Below, in pieces: positions 29,730 to 38,623 of a DNA stretch of 64,000 bases. Both the position numbers and the translations under genes were made by a program. Under the pieces are notes generated by a model, which ran no database searches, was not told the origin of the DNA, and saw only the letters and a program-made list of their open reading frames with translations. Positions within the stretch are counted from its first letter, which is position 1. Each line of letters begins with the position of its first letter. Source of the DNA: Pseudonocardia alni (GTDB lineage: Bacteria > Actinomycetota > Actinomycetes > Mycobacteriales > Pseudonocardiaceae); NCBI RefSeq assembly GCF_002813375.1, contig NZ_PHUJ01000003.1:186001-250000 (forward strand), given 5' to 3'.

Positions 29730-31051
29730 CCGAGCGCACCGAGCGGCGTCGCACGATCCTCGGGATCGGCGCCGGCAACGCCATGGAGTGGTTCGACTGG
29801 AACGTCTACGCGACGTTCTCGGCGTTCTTCGCCCCGCAGTTCTTCGCGGGCGACGACACCGGCACCGCCCTGCTCAAGACCCTCGCGGTGTTCGCCGTCG
29901 GGTTCGTCGCCCGCCCGTTCGGCGGCTTCCTGTTCGGCTGGATCGCCGACCGCCGCGGCCGGAGGCTGTCGATGGCGCTGTGCGTGGCGACCGCCGCGGT
30001 GGGCAGCCTGGTGATCGGGCTCGTCCCGACCCACGCCGTCATCGGCATCGCCGCACCGGTTGTGCTGGTCCTGGCCCGGCTGGCGCAGGGCCTCGCGCAC
30101 GGGGGCGAGCTGCCCGCCGCGCAGACCTACCTCGCCGAGATGGCCCCGCCCGCACGGCGCGGGCTGTGGTCGAGCCTCATCTACTTCTCCGGCACCGCGG
30201 GCATCCTGGTCGGGACGGTGCTCGGAGCCGTCCTGTCGAGCGTGCTCACCCGCGAGGAGATGGCCGCCTACGGCTGGCGGGTGCCGTTCGTCCTGGGCGG
30301 GCTGTTCGGGCTGTACGCGCTGGTCATGCGGCTGCGGATGCGTGAGTCCGACACCTACTCCCGGGAGGAGGAGGCCCGCACCGCGACGCCGGGCCGCCCG
30401 TCGCTGTGGCGCCAGGTCCTGGCCCGCCCGAAGGCGCTGGCCCGGGTGGTGTTCCTGACCAGCGGCCTGACCGTCGTCTACTACGTCTGGTCGGTCGCGG
30501 CCCCGGCGTACGCCATCACCGCGCGCGGGGTGGACCCGGCGGCGGCGCTGTGGGCCGGCGCCGGTGCGCTGGCGGTGTTCATGGTGCTGCTGCCGCTGTG
30601 GGGCGCGGCCTCGGACCGGTTCGGTCGCCGCCGCACCCTGCTCGTGCCCGGTGCGGTGCTCGTCCTGGCGCTGTTCCCGCTCGACGCGATGATCCACGAC
30701 GGGCCGACGCTGTTCGTCGCGATGACCGTCGCGCTCGCGCTGATCGGGGCGGGCTGCGCCGTCGGGCCCGCCCTCTACGCCGAGATGTTCCCGACCGGGG
30801 TGCGCGCCGCCGGGCTCGGCGTTCCCTACTCGATCTCGGTCGCGTTGTTCGGCGGGACCGCCCCCTACCTGCAGACGCTGTTCGCCGAGATCGGCAGGCC
30901 CGGCCTGTTCCTCGGCTACGCGATCGTGCTGCTGCTGGTGTCCGGGCTGACGGTGTACCTGCTGCCCGAGACCCGGGGGATCGACCTCGCGACCGCGGGC
31001 CGCGACGGGGCCGAGCCGGCCGCGCACGCGACCACCCCACGGGTGCGGTGA
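29726..31051 (+). CDS. MFS transporter, metabolite:H+ symporter (MHS) family
   Basis: 441 residues with 12 predicted membrane segments. The N-terminus GNAMEWFDWNVYATFSAFFAPQFF is characteristic of the MHS family (KgtP, ProP, ShiA). The loop 2-3 motif GWIADRRGRRLSM and the TPAERRG-like segment in MAPPARRGLWSSL also fit. It should import a carboxylate or amino-acid derivative with protons. Coupling to the M20 hydrolase suggests that substrate is an N-acylated amino acid. ATG overlaps the previous stop. Confidence 0.88.
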   Translation: MTERTERRRTILGIGAGNAMEWFDWNVYATFSAFFAPQFFAGDDTGTALLKTLAVFAVGFVARPFGGFLFGWIADRRGRRLSMALCVATAAVGSLVIGLVPTHAVIGIAAPVVLVLARLAQGLAHGGELPAAQTYLAEMAPPARRGLWSSLIYFSGTAGILVGTVLGAVLSSVLTREEMAAYGWRVPFVLGGLFGLYALVMRLRMRESDTYSREEEARTATPGRPSLWRQVLARPKALARVVFLTSGLTVVYYVWSVAAPAYAITARGVDPAAALWAGAGALAVFMVLLPLWGAASDRFGRRRTLLVPGAVLVLALFPLDAMIHDGPTLFVAMTVALALIGAGCAVGPALYAEMFPTGVRAAGLGVPYSISVALFGGTAPYLQTLFAEIGRPGLFLGYAIVLLLVSGLTVYLLPETRGIDLATAGRDGAEPAAHATTPRVR

Positions 31052-31056
31052 CGGCC

Positions 31057-31096
31057 CCGGACGGAGGTGCGGGTCACGCTGTGTGCCCCCGTCCGG
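31057..31096 (+). terminator. Inverted repeat after the MHS transporter gene
   Basis: CCGGACGG (31057-31064) and CCGTCCGG (31089-31096) pair over 8 bp with a 24-nt loop, just after the stop at 31051. There is no T-tract. A modest terminator candidate. Confidence 0.35.
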
Positions 31097-31253
31097 CGGG
31101 AAGATCGCGGCGAACGGGTGCGTTGCTCCCCCTGTGCGGGGGACGGGTGTGTGGCTGGTGTGCCGGCGGGTGATCGACCTGTGCCGCCGTCCGGCCACGG
31201 GCTGTCGGCGCTGACCGCCGACCACACCCGTACCGCACCTCCTGGGGGAACCC

Positions 31254-32618
31254 GTGTCACTCGTCGTCCGTGCCGCACGCGCCTGGCAGCGCCCGCGCGT
31301 GTTCGCACTGCTCACCGTCGCCGGGCTCGTGCTCGGCGCACTGCTCGGGCTGACCGCCCGGGTCACCGGGTCCGCGGGTCTCGCGACCACGCTGGACACC
31401 GTCGGCGGACTGTTCACCGGCCTGCTGCAGTTCACGGTCGCGCCGCTGGTGTTCCTCGCGATCGTCGTCGGCATCGTCAGCCTGCGTGACCTCGGCGGCG
31501 GCCGCACCGCGGCCCGGCTCGGCGGGCGCACCGTCGCCTGGTTCGCCGGGACCTCCCTGGTCGCGGTACTGATCGGCATCACGATCGGATTGATCGGGCG
31601 GCCCGGTGAGGGCGTCACGATCGCCGCCGACCCGGCCGACGTCGAGGCCGTGGGCGCGCGGACCGCGGGGTCGTGGGAGGCACTGCTGTCGAACCTGGTG
31701 CCGGACAACCCGGTCGCCGCGTTCGCCGACGACAACGTGCTCCAGGTCGTCGTCGCCGCGCTGCTCGTCGGCGCCGCCGCCTACGCGCTGGGGGAGAAGG
31801 CCGAGCCGTTCGTCGCGTTCTCCCGCTCGGCGTTCGAGATCGTCCTGACGGTCATCCGCTGGATCGTCGTGCTCGCCCCGATCGGCGTGCTCGGCCTGAT
31901 CGGCACCGCGTTCGCCACCTACGGCAGCGGCGTCGTCTCCTCGCTCGCCGGGCTGATCGGCACCGTTTACCTCGGTTGCGCGATCGTCCTGTTCGGTGTC
32001 TATCCGCTGCTGCTGAAGGTCGTGGCCGGGATCGGGCCGCGCCGTTTCTTCGGCACCACCTGGCCGGTGCTGCAGTTCGCCTTCGTCTCCCGCTCGTCCG
32101 GCGCCGCCCTGCCGATGTCCCGTCAGGCCGCGATCGACCTCGGCGTGGACCGCAACTACGCCGGGTTCGCCGTCCCGCTGGCCACGACCACCAAGATGGA
32201 CGGCTGCGCCGCCGTCTACCCGGCGCTCGCGACGATCTTCGTCGCGCACATCTCCGGGGTGCAGCTCGCGGTGTGGCAGTACCTGGTGATCGTCGCCGTC
32301 GCGGTGTTCGGGGCGCTGGCCACGGCCGGGACGACCGGCTGGTTCACCATGCTGACCCTGACCCTCGCCGCGGTCGGGATGCCGCCCGCGGTGATCGCGG
32401 CCGGGATCGCGGTCGTGATCGGCATCGACCCGATCCTCGACATGATGCGCACCGCCACCAACGTCGCCGGGCAGATCACCGTGCCGACGCTCGTCGCGGC
32501 GCAGGAGGGGATCCTCGGGCGCGACGCCGCCGATCCCGTCGACGCCACCGCGGCCACCGAGGCCACCGCCTCCGTCGAGGGTGCGACGGCCGGCCGGGTG
32601 TCGGCCACCTCCGCCTGA
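31254..32618 (+). CDS. Dicarboxylate/amino acid:cation symporter (DAACS family)
   Basis: 454 residues with about eight membrane segments and two re-entrant hairpins. Hairpin 1 carries SRSSGAALPMS, equivalent to the serine-rich loop of Glt/DctA carriers, and TM7 carries TTKMDGCAAVYPA, equivalent to the NMDGT cation site. Segment IVVGIVSLRDL is also typical. It should import glutamate, aspartate or C4-dicarboxylates with Na+ or H+. GTG start with GGGGGAA upstream. Monocistronic: a strong hairpin follows at 32679. The C-terminal 40 residues are Ala/Thr-rich and probably cytoplasmic. Confidence 0.88.
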   Translation: MSLVVRAARAWQRPRVFALLTVAGLVLGALLGLTARVTGSAGLATTLDTVGGLFTGLLQFTVAPLVFLAIVVGIVSLRDLGGGRTAARLGGRTVAWFAGTSLVAVLIGITIGLIGRPGEGVTIAADPADVEAVGARTAGSWEALLSNLVPDNPVAAFADDNVLQVVVAALLVGAAAYALGEKAEPFVAFSRSAFEIVLTVIRWIVVLAPIGVLGLIGTAFATYGSGVVSSLAGLIGTVYLGCAIVLFGVYPLLLKVVAGIGPRRFFGTTWPVLQFAFVSRSSGAALPMSRQAAIDLGVDRNYAGFAVPLATTTKMDGCAAVYPALATIFVAHISGVQLAVWQYLVIVAVAVFGALATAGTTGWFTMLTLTLAAVGMPPAVIAAGIAVVIGIDPILDMMRTATNVAGQITVPTLVAAQEGILGRDAADPVDATAATEATASVEGATAGRVSATSA

Positions 32619-32678
32619 CCCCGGTCGCGCACCGGCCCGCCGCGCCCGTACCGCGGCGCCGGTCCGGGATCGATCAGT

Positions 32679-32708
32679 ACCTCGGCGCCGCCCCGGCGGC
32701 GCCGAGGT
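32679..32708 (+). terminator. Strong 13-bp hairpin after the symporter gene
   Basis: Perfect 13-bp stem (32679-32691 with 32696-32708) and a CCCG tetraloop, 60 nt after the symporter stop. No T-tract, as usual for actinobacterial terminators. Confidence 0.7.
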
Positions 32709-32779
32709 GCCGATCGACAGTGGCGCGCCGGCCGAGGAATCTCCGTGGTCGGCGTGACCCGGGTCGCACCGCCCCGTGG

Positions 32780-32809
32780 CAGTCAACACTGACTGTTTCC
32801 TGCTACCGT
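32780..32809 (+). promoter_or_regulatory. Promoter with palindrome CAGTCA-ACAC-TGACTG before the thiolase operon
   Basis: A perfect 6-bp inverted repeat (32780-32785, 32790-32795) overlaps the expected -35 region; TACCGT at 32804-32809 fits the -10. The start codon lies 60 nt downstream. This is a typical site for a TetR-family repressor, and a TetR gene closes the same gene set at 36026. Confidence 0.5.
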
Positions 32810-32868
32810 CGTGGCGAGCCGACGGCCCCGTCCCGGGCGCCGTCCACCGTCGCGAAGGAGCGAACACC

Positions 32869-34017
32869 GTGCGAGACGCAGTCATCGTCGAGGCTGTACG
32901 CAGCCCGGTCGGCAAGCGCAAGGGCGGCCTCGCCGGCATCCACCCCACCGACCTGTCGGCCCACGTGCTGCGCAGCCTGGTGGAGCGGTCCGGCGTCGAC
33001 CCGGCGCAGATCGAGGACGTCATCTGGGGCTGCGTGTCCCAGAGCGGCGAGCAGACCTTCGACATCGGCCGCAACGCCGCGCTGGCCGCCGGGTTCCCCG
33101 AGACCGTCACCGGCGTGACCGTCGACCGCCAGTGCGGGTCCAGCCAGCAGTCCGTGCACTTCGCCGCGGCCGGTCTGATCGCCGGGCACTACGACGTGGC
33201 CGTCGCCGGTGGCGTCGAGTCCATGACCCGGGTCCCGATGGGCTCCTCGCGCCAGGACCAGGACCCGCTGGGCAACGACTTCGCCGAGCGCTACGGCGTC
33301 GCGCCGAACCAGGGTGTCGGCGCCGAGATGATCGCCGAGAAGTGGGGCTTCTCGCGCCAGCGTCTCGACGAGTTCGCCCTGCAGTCGCACGAGCGCGCCG
33401 CCGCCGCGCAGGACGACGGCCGGTTCGACGGCCAGATCGCCCCGATCGCCGGCGTCACCGCCGACGAGGGTGTCCGCCGCGGCGGCACCCTGGAGGGTCT
33501 CGCCCAGCTCAAGACGGTGTTCAAGGACGCCGACCAGGGCGGCGTCATCCACGCCGGCAACTCCTCGCAGATCTCCGACGGCTCGGCCGCGCTGCTCATG
33601 ACCACCTCCGAGAAGGCCCGCGAGCTGGGCCTGACCCCGATCGCCCGGGTGCACACCGCGGTGCTGGCCGGGGCCGACCCGGTGATCATGCTGACCGCGC
33701 CGATCCCGGCGACCGAGAAGGCGCTGAAGCGCTCCGGCCTGTCGCTGGACGAGATCGGCGCCTTCGAGGTCAACGAGGCCTTCGCCCCGGTGCCGCTGGC
33801 CTGGCTGGCCGACATCGCCGACGACGACGGCGACGTCGCCGCCCTGCTCAACCCGAACGGCGGCGCGATCGCGCTCGGCCACCCGCTCGGCGGCTCCGGC
33901 GCCCGGATCATGACCACCCTGGTGCACCACATGCGGGACAACGGCATCCGCTACGGCCTGCAGACCATGTGCGAGGGCGGCGGCCAGGCCAACGCCACCA
34001 TCCTCGAGCTCCTCTGA
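32869..34017 (+). CDS. Acetyl-CoA acetyltransferase (thiolase)
   Basis: 382 residues. Active-site residues are in place: nucleophilic Cys in [11 protein letters not shown] (near residue 90), the [11 protein letters not shown] loop, general-base His in [16 protein letters not shown] and the second Cys in [10 protein letters not shown]. It cleaves 3-oxoacyl-CoA (degradative) or condenses acetyl-CoA. Grouping with a 3-hydroxyacyl-CoA dehydrogenase of SDR type and an acyl-CoA dehydrogenase favours beta-oxidation, possibly of branched chains. GTG start with AAGGAG upstream. 34 nt separate it from the SDR gene. Confidence 0.9.
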   Translation: MRDAVIVEAVRSPVGKRKGGLAGIHPTDLSAHVLRSLVERSGVDPAQIEDVIWGCVSQSGEQTFDIGRNAALAAGFPETVTGVTVDRQCGSSQQSVHFAAAGLIAGHYDVAVAGGVESMTRVPMGSSRQDQDPLGNDFAERYGVAPNQGVGAEMIAEKWGFSRQRLDEFALQSHERAAAAQDDGRFDGQIAPIAGVTADEGVRRGGTLEGLAQLKTVFKDADQGGVIHAGNSSQISDGSAALLMTTSEKARELGLTPIARVHTAVLAGADPVIMLTAPIPATEKALKRSGLSLDEIGAFEVNEAFAPVPLAWLADIADDDGDVAALLNPNGGAIALGHPLGGSGARIMTTLVHHMRDNGIRYGLQTMCEGGGQANATILELL

Positions 34018-34051
34018 CACCCGCTCCCCACCCGGAAGGAACAGACAGAAC

Positions 34052-34813
34052 ATGGACATCAACGGTTCCGTCGCCGTCGTCACCGGCGGTGCGTCCGGCC
34101 TGGGCCTCGCCACCACGGAGAAGTTCGTGGAGCTCGGCGCCAAGGTGCTGATCATCGACCTGCCGTCGTCGCAGGGTGAGGCCGTCGCGGACAAGCTGGG
34201 GGAGAACGTCCGCTTCGTCGCCGCCGACGTCACGGACGAGCAGCAGGTGACCGCCGCCCTCGACGCCGCCGAAGAGCTCGGTGCGGTCCGCGTCGCGGTC
34301 AACTGCGCCGGCATCGGCAACGGCATCAAGACCTACGGCAAGAAGGGCCCGTTCCCGCTGGACGGGTTCACCAAGGTCGTCACCGTCAACCTGATCGGCA
34401 CGTTCAACGTGATCCGGCTCGCCGCCGAGCGGATCGCGAAGTCCGAGCCGGTCGACGGCGACCGCGGCGTCATCATCAACACCGCCTCGGTCGCGGCGTT
34501 CGAGGGGCAGATCGGGCAGGCCGCGTACTCGGCGTCCAAGGGCGGCATCGTCGGCATGACCCTGCCGATCGCCCGCGACCTGGCCGACCTCGGCATCCGG
34601 GTCTGCACCATCGCCCCGGGCCTGTTCGAGACCCCGCTGCTGGCCGGGCTGCCCGAGGACGTCAAGACCTCGCTGGGCAAGCAGGTGCCGCACCCGTCGC
34701 GGCTGGGGCAGCCCGCGGAGTACGGCAAGCTCGCCGCCCACATCGTGGAGAACCCCATGCTGAACGGCGAGACGATCCGTCTCGACGGCGCCATCCGGAT
34801 GCAGCCCCGCTAG
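34052..34813 (+). CDS. SDR 3-hydroxyacyl-CoA dehydrogenase (HSD10-like)
   Basis: 253 residues, classical short-chain dehydrogenase: [13 protein letters not shown] cofactor loop, Asp in IIDLPSS favouring NAD+, NCAGI, catalytic Ser in [10 protein letters not shown] and YSASK (Tyr, Lys). The segments [21 protein letters not shown] and [33 protein letters not shown] are characteristic of HSD17B10-type 3-hydroxyacyl-CoA dehydrogenases that act in short-chain and branched-chain acyl-CoA oxidation. Between thiolase and acyl-CoA dehydrogenase genes, forming three of the beta-oxidation steps. Confidence 0.88.
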   Translation: MDINGSVAVVTGGASGLGLATTEKFVELGAKVLIIDLPSSQGEAVADKLGENVRFVAADVTDEQQVTAALDAAEELGAVRVAVNCAGIGNGIKTYGKKGPFPLDGFTKVVTVNLIGTFNVIRLAAERIAKSEPVDGDRGVIINTASVAAFEGQIGQAAYSASKGGIVGMTLPIARDLADLGIRVCTIAPGLFETPLLAGLPEDVKTSLGKQVPHPSRLGQPAEYGKLAAHIVENPMLNGETIRLDGAIRMQPR

Positions 34814-34841
34814 TCACGACCACCCGAGGGGAGGGGGCGCC

Positions 34842-35993
34842 GTGAAGCGCACGCTCTACGAGTCCGACCACCAGGACTTCCGGGAGGCGTTCCGCGCCTT
34901 CGTCGAGAAGGAGATCGTCCCGCACGAGGCGCAGTGGGAACGTGACGGCGCCGTCGCGCGGGAGTTGTTCACCACCGCCGGTGCGAACGGCTTCCTGGGC
35001 ATCGACGCGCCCGAGGAGTTCGGCGGCGGCGGGGTCCAGGACTTCCGTTTCAACGCCGTCATCAGCGAGGAGCTGCTGCGTGTCGGCGCCGCAGGGTCCG
35101 GCCTCGGCCTGACCCTGCACAACGACATCGTGCTGCCCTACCTGCTCACCTACTGCACCGACGAGCAGAAACAGCGCTGGCTGCCGGGCGTCGTCAGCGG
35201 CGAGACGATCCTCGCCATCGCCATGACCGAACCGGGTATCGGCTCGGACCTGGCGTCGATGTCGACGACCGCGATCCGCGACGGCGACCACTACGTCGTC
35301 AACGGTGCGAAGACCTTCATCACCAACGGGATCAACGCCGACCTGATCGTCGTCGCGGTCAAGACCGACCCGTCGCAGAAGCACAAGGGCATGAGTCTGC
35401 TCGTGCTCGAGCGCGGGATGGAGGGCTTCGAGCGGGGCCGCAACCTCGACAAGCTCGGGATGCACGCCCAGGACACCGCGGAGCTGTCCTTCACCGATGT
35501 GAAGGTCCCGGTGGAGAACCTCCTCGGGCCCGAGGAGGGGAAGGGCTTCGTCCAGCTGGTCGAGAAGCTGCCCCAGGAGCGGCTGTCGATCGCGATCGCC
35601 GGTGCGGCGGCGGCCCGGGCGGTGCTCGACGGGACCCTCGCCTACGTCAAGGAGCGCAAGGCCTTCGGCTCGCCGGTGGGCTCGTTCCAGAACTCGAAGT
35701 TCGCCCTGGCCGAGATGGACACCGAGATCGACCTCGCCGAGCACTACGTCGACGACTGCGTCCGCGCGCTCAACGCGGGCGAGCTCACCGCCGTCGACGC
35801 GTCGAAGGCGAAGTACTGGTGCACCGAGCTGCAGGGCCGGGTCGCCGACCGCTGCCTGCAGCTGCACGGCGGCTACGGCTACATGAGCGAGTACCCGGTC
35901 TCCAAGGCCTACGCCGACGCCCGCATCACCCGGATCTACGGCGGCACCACCGAGATCATGAAGGAGGTGATCGGCCGGGGTCTGGGACTCTGA
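34842..35993 (+). CDS. Acyl-CoA dehydrogenase
   Basis: 383 residues, standard length. Signature segments: IAMTEPGIGSDLASM, VVNGAKTFITNGINADLIVV, YVKERKAFGSPVGSFQNSKFALAEM and the C-terminal QLHGGYGYMSEYPVSKAYADARITRIYGGTTEIMKEVIGRGLGL. FAD-dependent alpha,beta-dehydrogenation of acyl-CoA. It is the first enzyme of the cycle completed by the SDR and thiolase upstream; an enoyl-CoA hydratase is not present here. The GTG start has GAGGGGAGG upstream. The TetR gene begins 32 nt after its stop. Confidence 0.9.
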   Translation: MKRTLYESDHQDFREAFRAFVEKEIVPHEAQWERDGAVARELFTTAGANGFLGIDAPEEFGGGGVQDFRFNAVISEELLRVGAAGSGLGLTLHNDIVLPYLLTYCTDEQKQRWLPGVVSGETILAIAMTEPGIGSDLASMSTTAIRDGDHYVVNGAKTFITNGINADLIVVAVKTDPSQKHKGMSLLVLERGMEGFERGRNLDKLGMHAQDTAELSFTDVKVPVENLLGPEEGKGFVQLVEKLPQERLSIAIAGAAAARAVLDGTLAYVKERKAFGSPVGSFQNSKFALAEMDTEIDLAEHYVDDCVRALNAGELTAVDASKAKYWCTELQGRVADRCLQLHGGYGYMSEYPVSKAYADARITRIYGGTTEIMKEVIGRGLGL

Positions 35994-36025
35994 GCCGATG
36001 ACCGACAGGCGATCATGACCACATC

Positions 36026-36655
36026 ATGAACACCGAACCCACTCCGGTGGTCAGGAGCCGGGCGCAGCGGTCCTCGGACAGCCGCGCCCGGATCCTGGAC
36101 GCCGCCGTCGCCTGCCTCATCGACGGCGGCTACTCCGGATCCACGACCTTGACCATCCAGTCGGCCGCCGACGTCTCGCGCGGCCGGCTGCTGCACCACT
36201 TCCCCAGCCGGGACCGGCTGCTGGTCGCGGCGGCGCAGCACCTCGCGGTCAAACGCGTCGCCGACACCGAGGAACGCGTGCGACGGGTGCTCGACGCCGA
36301 CCAGGTCGGCCTGTTCGAACGCGCCGACCGGGTCATCGAGCTGCTGTGGGAGAGCTTCTCCGAGCCGCACTTCTGGGCGGCGGTGGAGCTGTGGACCGCG
36401 GCCCGGTCCAACTCCGAGATCGCCGAGGCGCTGCGTCCCGAGGAGAAGCGGCTCGGTGCGGCGATCCGCGCGTCGATGGCCCGCATGTTCGGCGAAGAGC
36501 TGGCGGACCGCCCGCGGTTCAAGCAGCTGCGCGACCTGCTGCTCACCTCCATGCGGGGGACCGCGCTGACCTACACCTTCGACCCGCGCGACCCCGCGGG
36601 CGACGCGATGCTGCCCCAGTGGAAGGACCTGGCGCGGGTGCTGCTGGGGCCGTGA
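36026..36655 (+). CDS. TetR family transcriptional regulator
   Basis: 209 residues. The N-terminal HTH is clear: SDSRARILDAAVACLIDGGYSGSTTLTIQSAADVSRGRLLHHFPSRDRLLVAA, with TIQSAADVSRGRLLHHFPSR as the recognition helix region. The C-terminal ligand-binding domain (FSEPHFWAAVELWTAARSN) is of the type seen near fatty-acid genes. It follows the acyl-CoA dehydrogenase gene in the same direction and may repress the thiolase operon through the palindrome at 32780. Ligand presumably an acyl-CoA (inference). Confidence 0.88.
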   Translation: MNTEPTPVVRSRAQRSSDSRARILDAAVACLIDGGYSGSTTLTIQSAADVSRGRLLHHFPSRDRLLVAAAQHLAVKRVADTEERVRRVLDADQVGLFERADRVIELLWESFSEPHFWAAVELWTAARSNSEIAEALRPEEKRLGAAIRASMARMFGEELADRPRFKQLRDLLLTSMRGTALTYTFDPRDPAGDAMLPQWKDLARVLLGP

Positions 36656-36661
36656 CCCGGC

Positions 36662-38011
36662 TCAGGTGCCGAAGCTCAGCCCGAACGGCGGCGTCGCGCC
36701 CTCGGCGGCGACCGGCGGTGCGGGGCGCCGGACCGCCACCCGGTCGCGGCCCGCGTGCTTGGCCTCGTAGAGCGCGGCGTCCGCGGCGGCCAGCAGGCCG
36801 TCGAGGTCCGTGCCGTGGTCGGGCGTCGTCGCGACCCCGACCGACACCGACAGCCCGGTGACCAGCCCGGCTGTCGCGGTGTCGACCTGCAGCGCACGCA
36901 CGCCCCGCCGGATCCGCTCGGCGACCTCGCGGGCGCGGGCGGCCGGGGTGTCGTCGGTGCGCATCCCGCCGAGCGCGACCACGAACTCCTCGCCGCCGAA
37001 CCGGCCGGCCAGGTCCTGGTCGCGGACCTCGGCGGTGAGGACGTCGGCGACGGCCTGGAGCACGTCGTCGCCCGCCAGGTGGCCGTACCGGTCGTTGACC
37101 GCCTTGAAGTGGTCGAGGTCGAGGATCAGCACCGCGGCGGCCCGGTCGGTACGCGTGTCGCGCTCCAGCATCTGCCGGCTGCGCCAGCGCCACGCCGCCG
37201 GGTTGAGCAGCCCGGTCTTGGCGTCGGTGTCGACCTGCGCCTCCAGCTGCCGCACCAGGGTGGTCTGCTCGACGACGAGCAGCGGCAGCACCGCGAGCAA
37301 CGCGAACCAGGGGGAGGTGTTGGCGAGCACGACCGCGACCAGCCCACCGATCGACAGCGTCGCCAGCTCCAGGCCGATGTCGCCGCCCAGCAGGATCGTG
37401 AGGAACCGCGAGCCCGGTGCGGTCAGCCGCAGCACCGACACGATCAGGAGCGTGTTCACCGCCGTGTAGGCGACCAGCGCGCCCAGCACCAGCGCCGCGT
37501 TCTGCGGGGTCGCCGGCGCCCCGGCCCGGCCGTCGACCAGCGCGAGCAGCCCCGCGACGGCGTGCACGGCGAGCAGCACCGTGGCCGCGCTGTAGACCTG
37601 GCGGTGCGGCGGCGTGCCGCTCGGGCGGGCCACCCGCAGGTAGAGGTGCAGGTAGTTGACGACGACGACGACCGTGGCGAGCCCCGGCGGCAGCAGCAGC
37701 GCGGCCGCGAAGGTCCACACCGAGGTCATGTTGATGTAGCGGGTCGCGGCGATCCGGCGCCGCAGGCGCTCGGCGTTGACCGACAGCTCGGTGTGCACCG
37801 CGGCCACCAGCACCAGCAGCCCGCAGAGCAGCACCTCGGTCCGTACCGGCGGGTCCCCGGTGAGCAGGCCCGCGACGACCGCGGCCACCGCGGCGGTCTC
37901 CACGACCAGGACCAGCAGCAGCGGGCGCAGCGGCAGGCCGAGCAGCGACCGGGCGTCCGGCGCACGACGGCGGCGACCGGCCGGGTGCGGTGCCACCGGG
38001 CCAGAGGTCAC
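36662..38011 (-). CDS. Membrane-bound GGDEF diguanylate cyclase
   Basis: 449 residues. The N-terminal 250 residues form about six to eight membrane segments with conserved-looking polar positions (INMTSVWTFAAALLLPPGLA), resembling MASE-type sensor regions. The GGDEF domain follows: DAKTGLLN, ILDLDHFKAVNDRYGHLAGDDVL, and the active-site FGGEEF (near residue 355), so catalysis is likely. No EAL domain and no clear RxxD inhibitory site. It converts two GTP to cyclic di-GMP in response to an unknown membrane or extracellular cue. It is convergent with the TetR gene (6 nt apart). GTG start. Confidence 0.88.
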   Translation of the reverse strand: MTSGPVAPHPAGRRRRAPDARSLLGLPLRPLLLVLVVETAAVAAVVAGLLTGDPPVRTEVLLCGLLVLVAAVHTELSVNAERLRRRIAATRYINMTSVWTFAAALLLPPGLATVVVVVNYLHLYLRVARPSGTPPHRQVYSAATVLLAVHAVAGLLALVDGRAGAPATPQNAALVLGALVAYTAVNTLLIVSVLRLTAPGSRFLTILLGGDIGLELATLSIGGLVAVVLANTSPWFALLAVLPLLVVEQTTLVRQLEAQVDTDAKTGLLNPAAWRWRSRQMLERDTRTDRAAAVLILDLDHFKAVNDRYGHLAGDDVLQAVADVLTAEVRDQDLAGRFGGEEFVVALGGMRTDDTPAARAREVAERIRRGVRALQVDTATAGLVTGLSVSVGVATTPDHGTDLDGLLAAADAALYEAKHAGRDRVAVRRPAPPVAAEGATPPFGLSFGT

Positions 38012-38065
38012 GTCGTCTGCCTGTTCGTCGGCTGCGTCAGGGGATGGACCGAGGCTACCCGCGGG

Positions 38066-38084
38066 TAAGGCAAGCCTTTGCCGT
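38066..38084 (-). promoter_or_regulatory. Weak IdeR-like box upstream of the diguanylate cyclase
   Basis: TAAGGCAAGCCTTTGCCGT shares the AGG-N2-AG-CCT core with the 19-bp IdeR/DtxR consensus but matches only about 9 of 19 positions. It lies 55 nt before the cyclase start codon. Confidence 0.25.
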
Positions 38085-38296
38085 TCGTCCCCCGGTGGCC
38101 GGAATCCGCGCCGAACGGCCCGGAACCGACGGCGAACGCCTCAGGTCCACGTTAAATCGTGACGGAGCGTTGTCCGTCGCTTACTCTGGCCACGTCATCA
38201 CTCGATCGTGGAGCACGCCGTGCGTCCTCACGTGCGGAGCGCAACGGCGTCCGTTCCGGGACGGGAAGAAGCACTCCGGTCGAGGGGGGATCGCTC

Positions 38297-38317
38297 GTGC
38301 GCAACTGGGACTGGTGA
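38297..38317 (+). CDS. Putative Trp leader peptide MRNWDW
   Basis: GTG at 38297 follows a strong GAGGGGGGA ribosome site (38282-38290) with 6-nt spacing and encodes only six residues, two of them Trp, before TGA. Ten nt later a perfect 15-bp hairpin begins. This is the layout of ribosome-mediated transcription attenuators that sense charged tRNA-Trp. No tryptophan gene follows; the next gene, 300 bp further on, is the siderophore monooxygenase. Confidence 0.45.
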   Translation: MRNWDW

Positions 38318-38326
38318 ACCGTCATC

Positions 38327-38364
38327 GGCGCCGCGCGGGACACTCGGTCGTCCCGCGCGGCGCC
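38327..38364 (+). terminator. Perfect 15-bp hairpin after the Trp leader peptide
   Basis: Arms 38327-38341 and 38350-38364 pair perfectly over 15 bp, almost entirely G-C, with an 8-nt loop. It may act as the terminator of an attenuator or as an insulator between the cyclase upstream region and the siderophore operon. Confidence 0.6.
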
Positions 38365-38440
38365 GCCGTTCCGCGCCGTCGCGCGGCCGGGGGTGCCACC
38401 GGCCGGCGCGCTCACGCCCCGGGTGGCCCGCGAGGCCCTC

Positions 38441-38456
38441 TCATCAGATCTGATGA
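38441..38456. promoter_or_regulatory. Perfect palindrome TCATCAGATCTGATGA
   Basis: A gap-free 16-bp palindrome, AT-rich compared with its surroundings, 220 bp before the monooxygenase start. Probably a binding site for a dimeric regulator (GntR- or TetR-like); no regulator gene is adjacent. Confidence 0.45.
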
Positions 38457-38623
38457 CGCGCGGGCGGGACATGCGACACCCTCGTGTGGCGGTGCGTGCA
38501 CCGTTGCGCCTTGTACTCCCAATGGGTGACACCTGCGTCACGTCGCGGCGCTGACCAGTGCGGACGGTCCCTCGGGGCCGGGCCCCGGCGATCACCCCCT
38601 AGGCGGGACCTCCACTTTCGTGT

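Noticed and set aside
38100..38530. Protein genes in the long gap before the ornithine monooxygenase
   Set aside because: Open frames of 80-180 codons exist on both strands, but they are Arg/Pro-rich, have no ribosome site and cross the perfect hairpin and palindrome.
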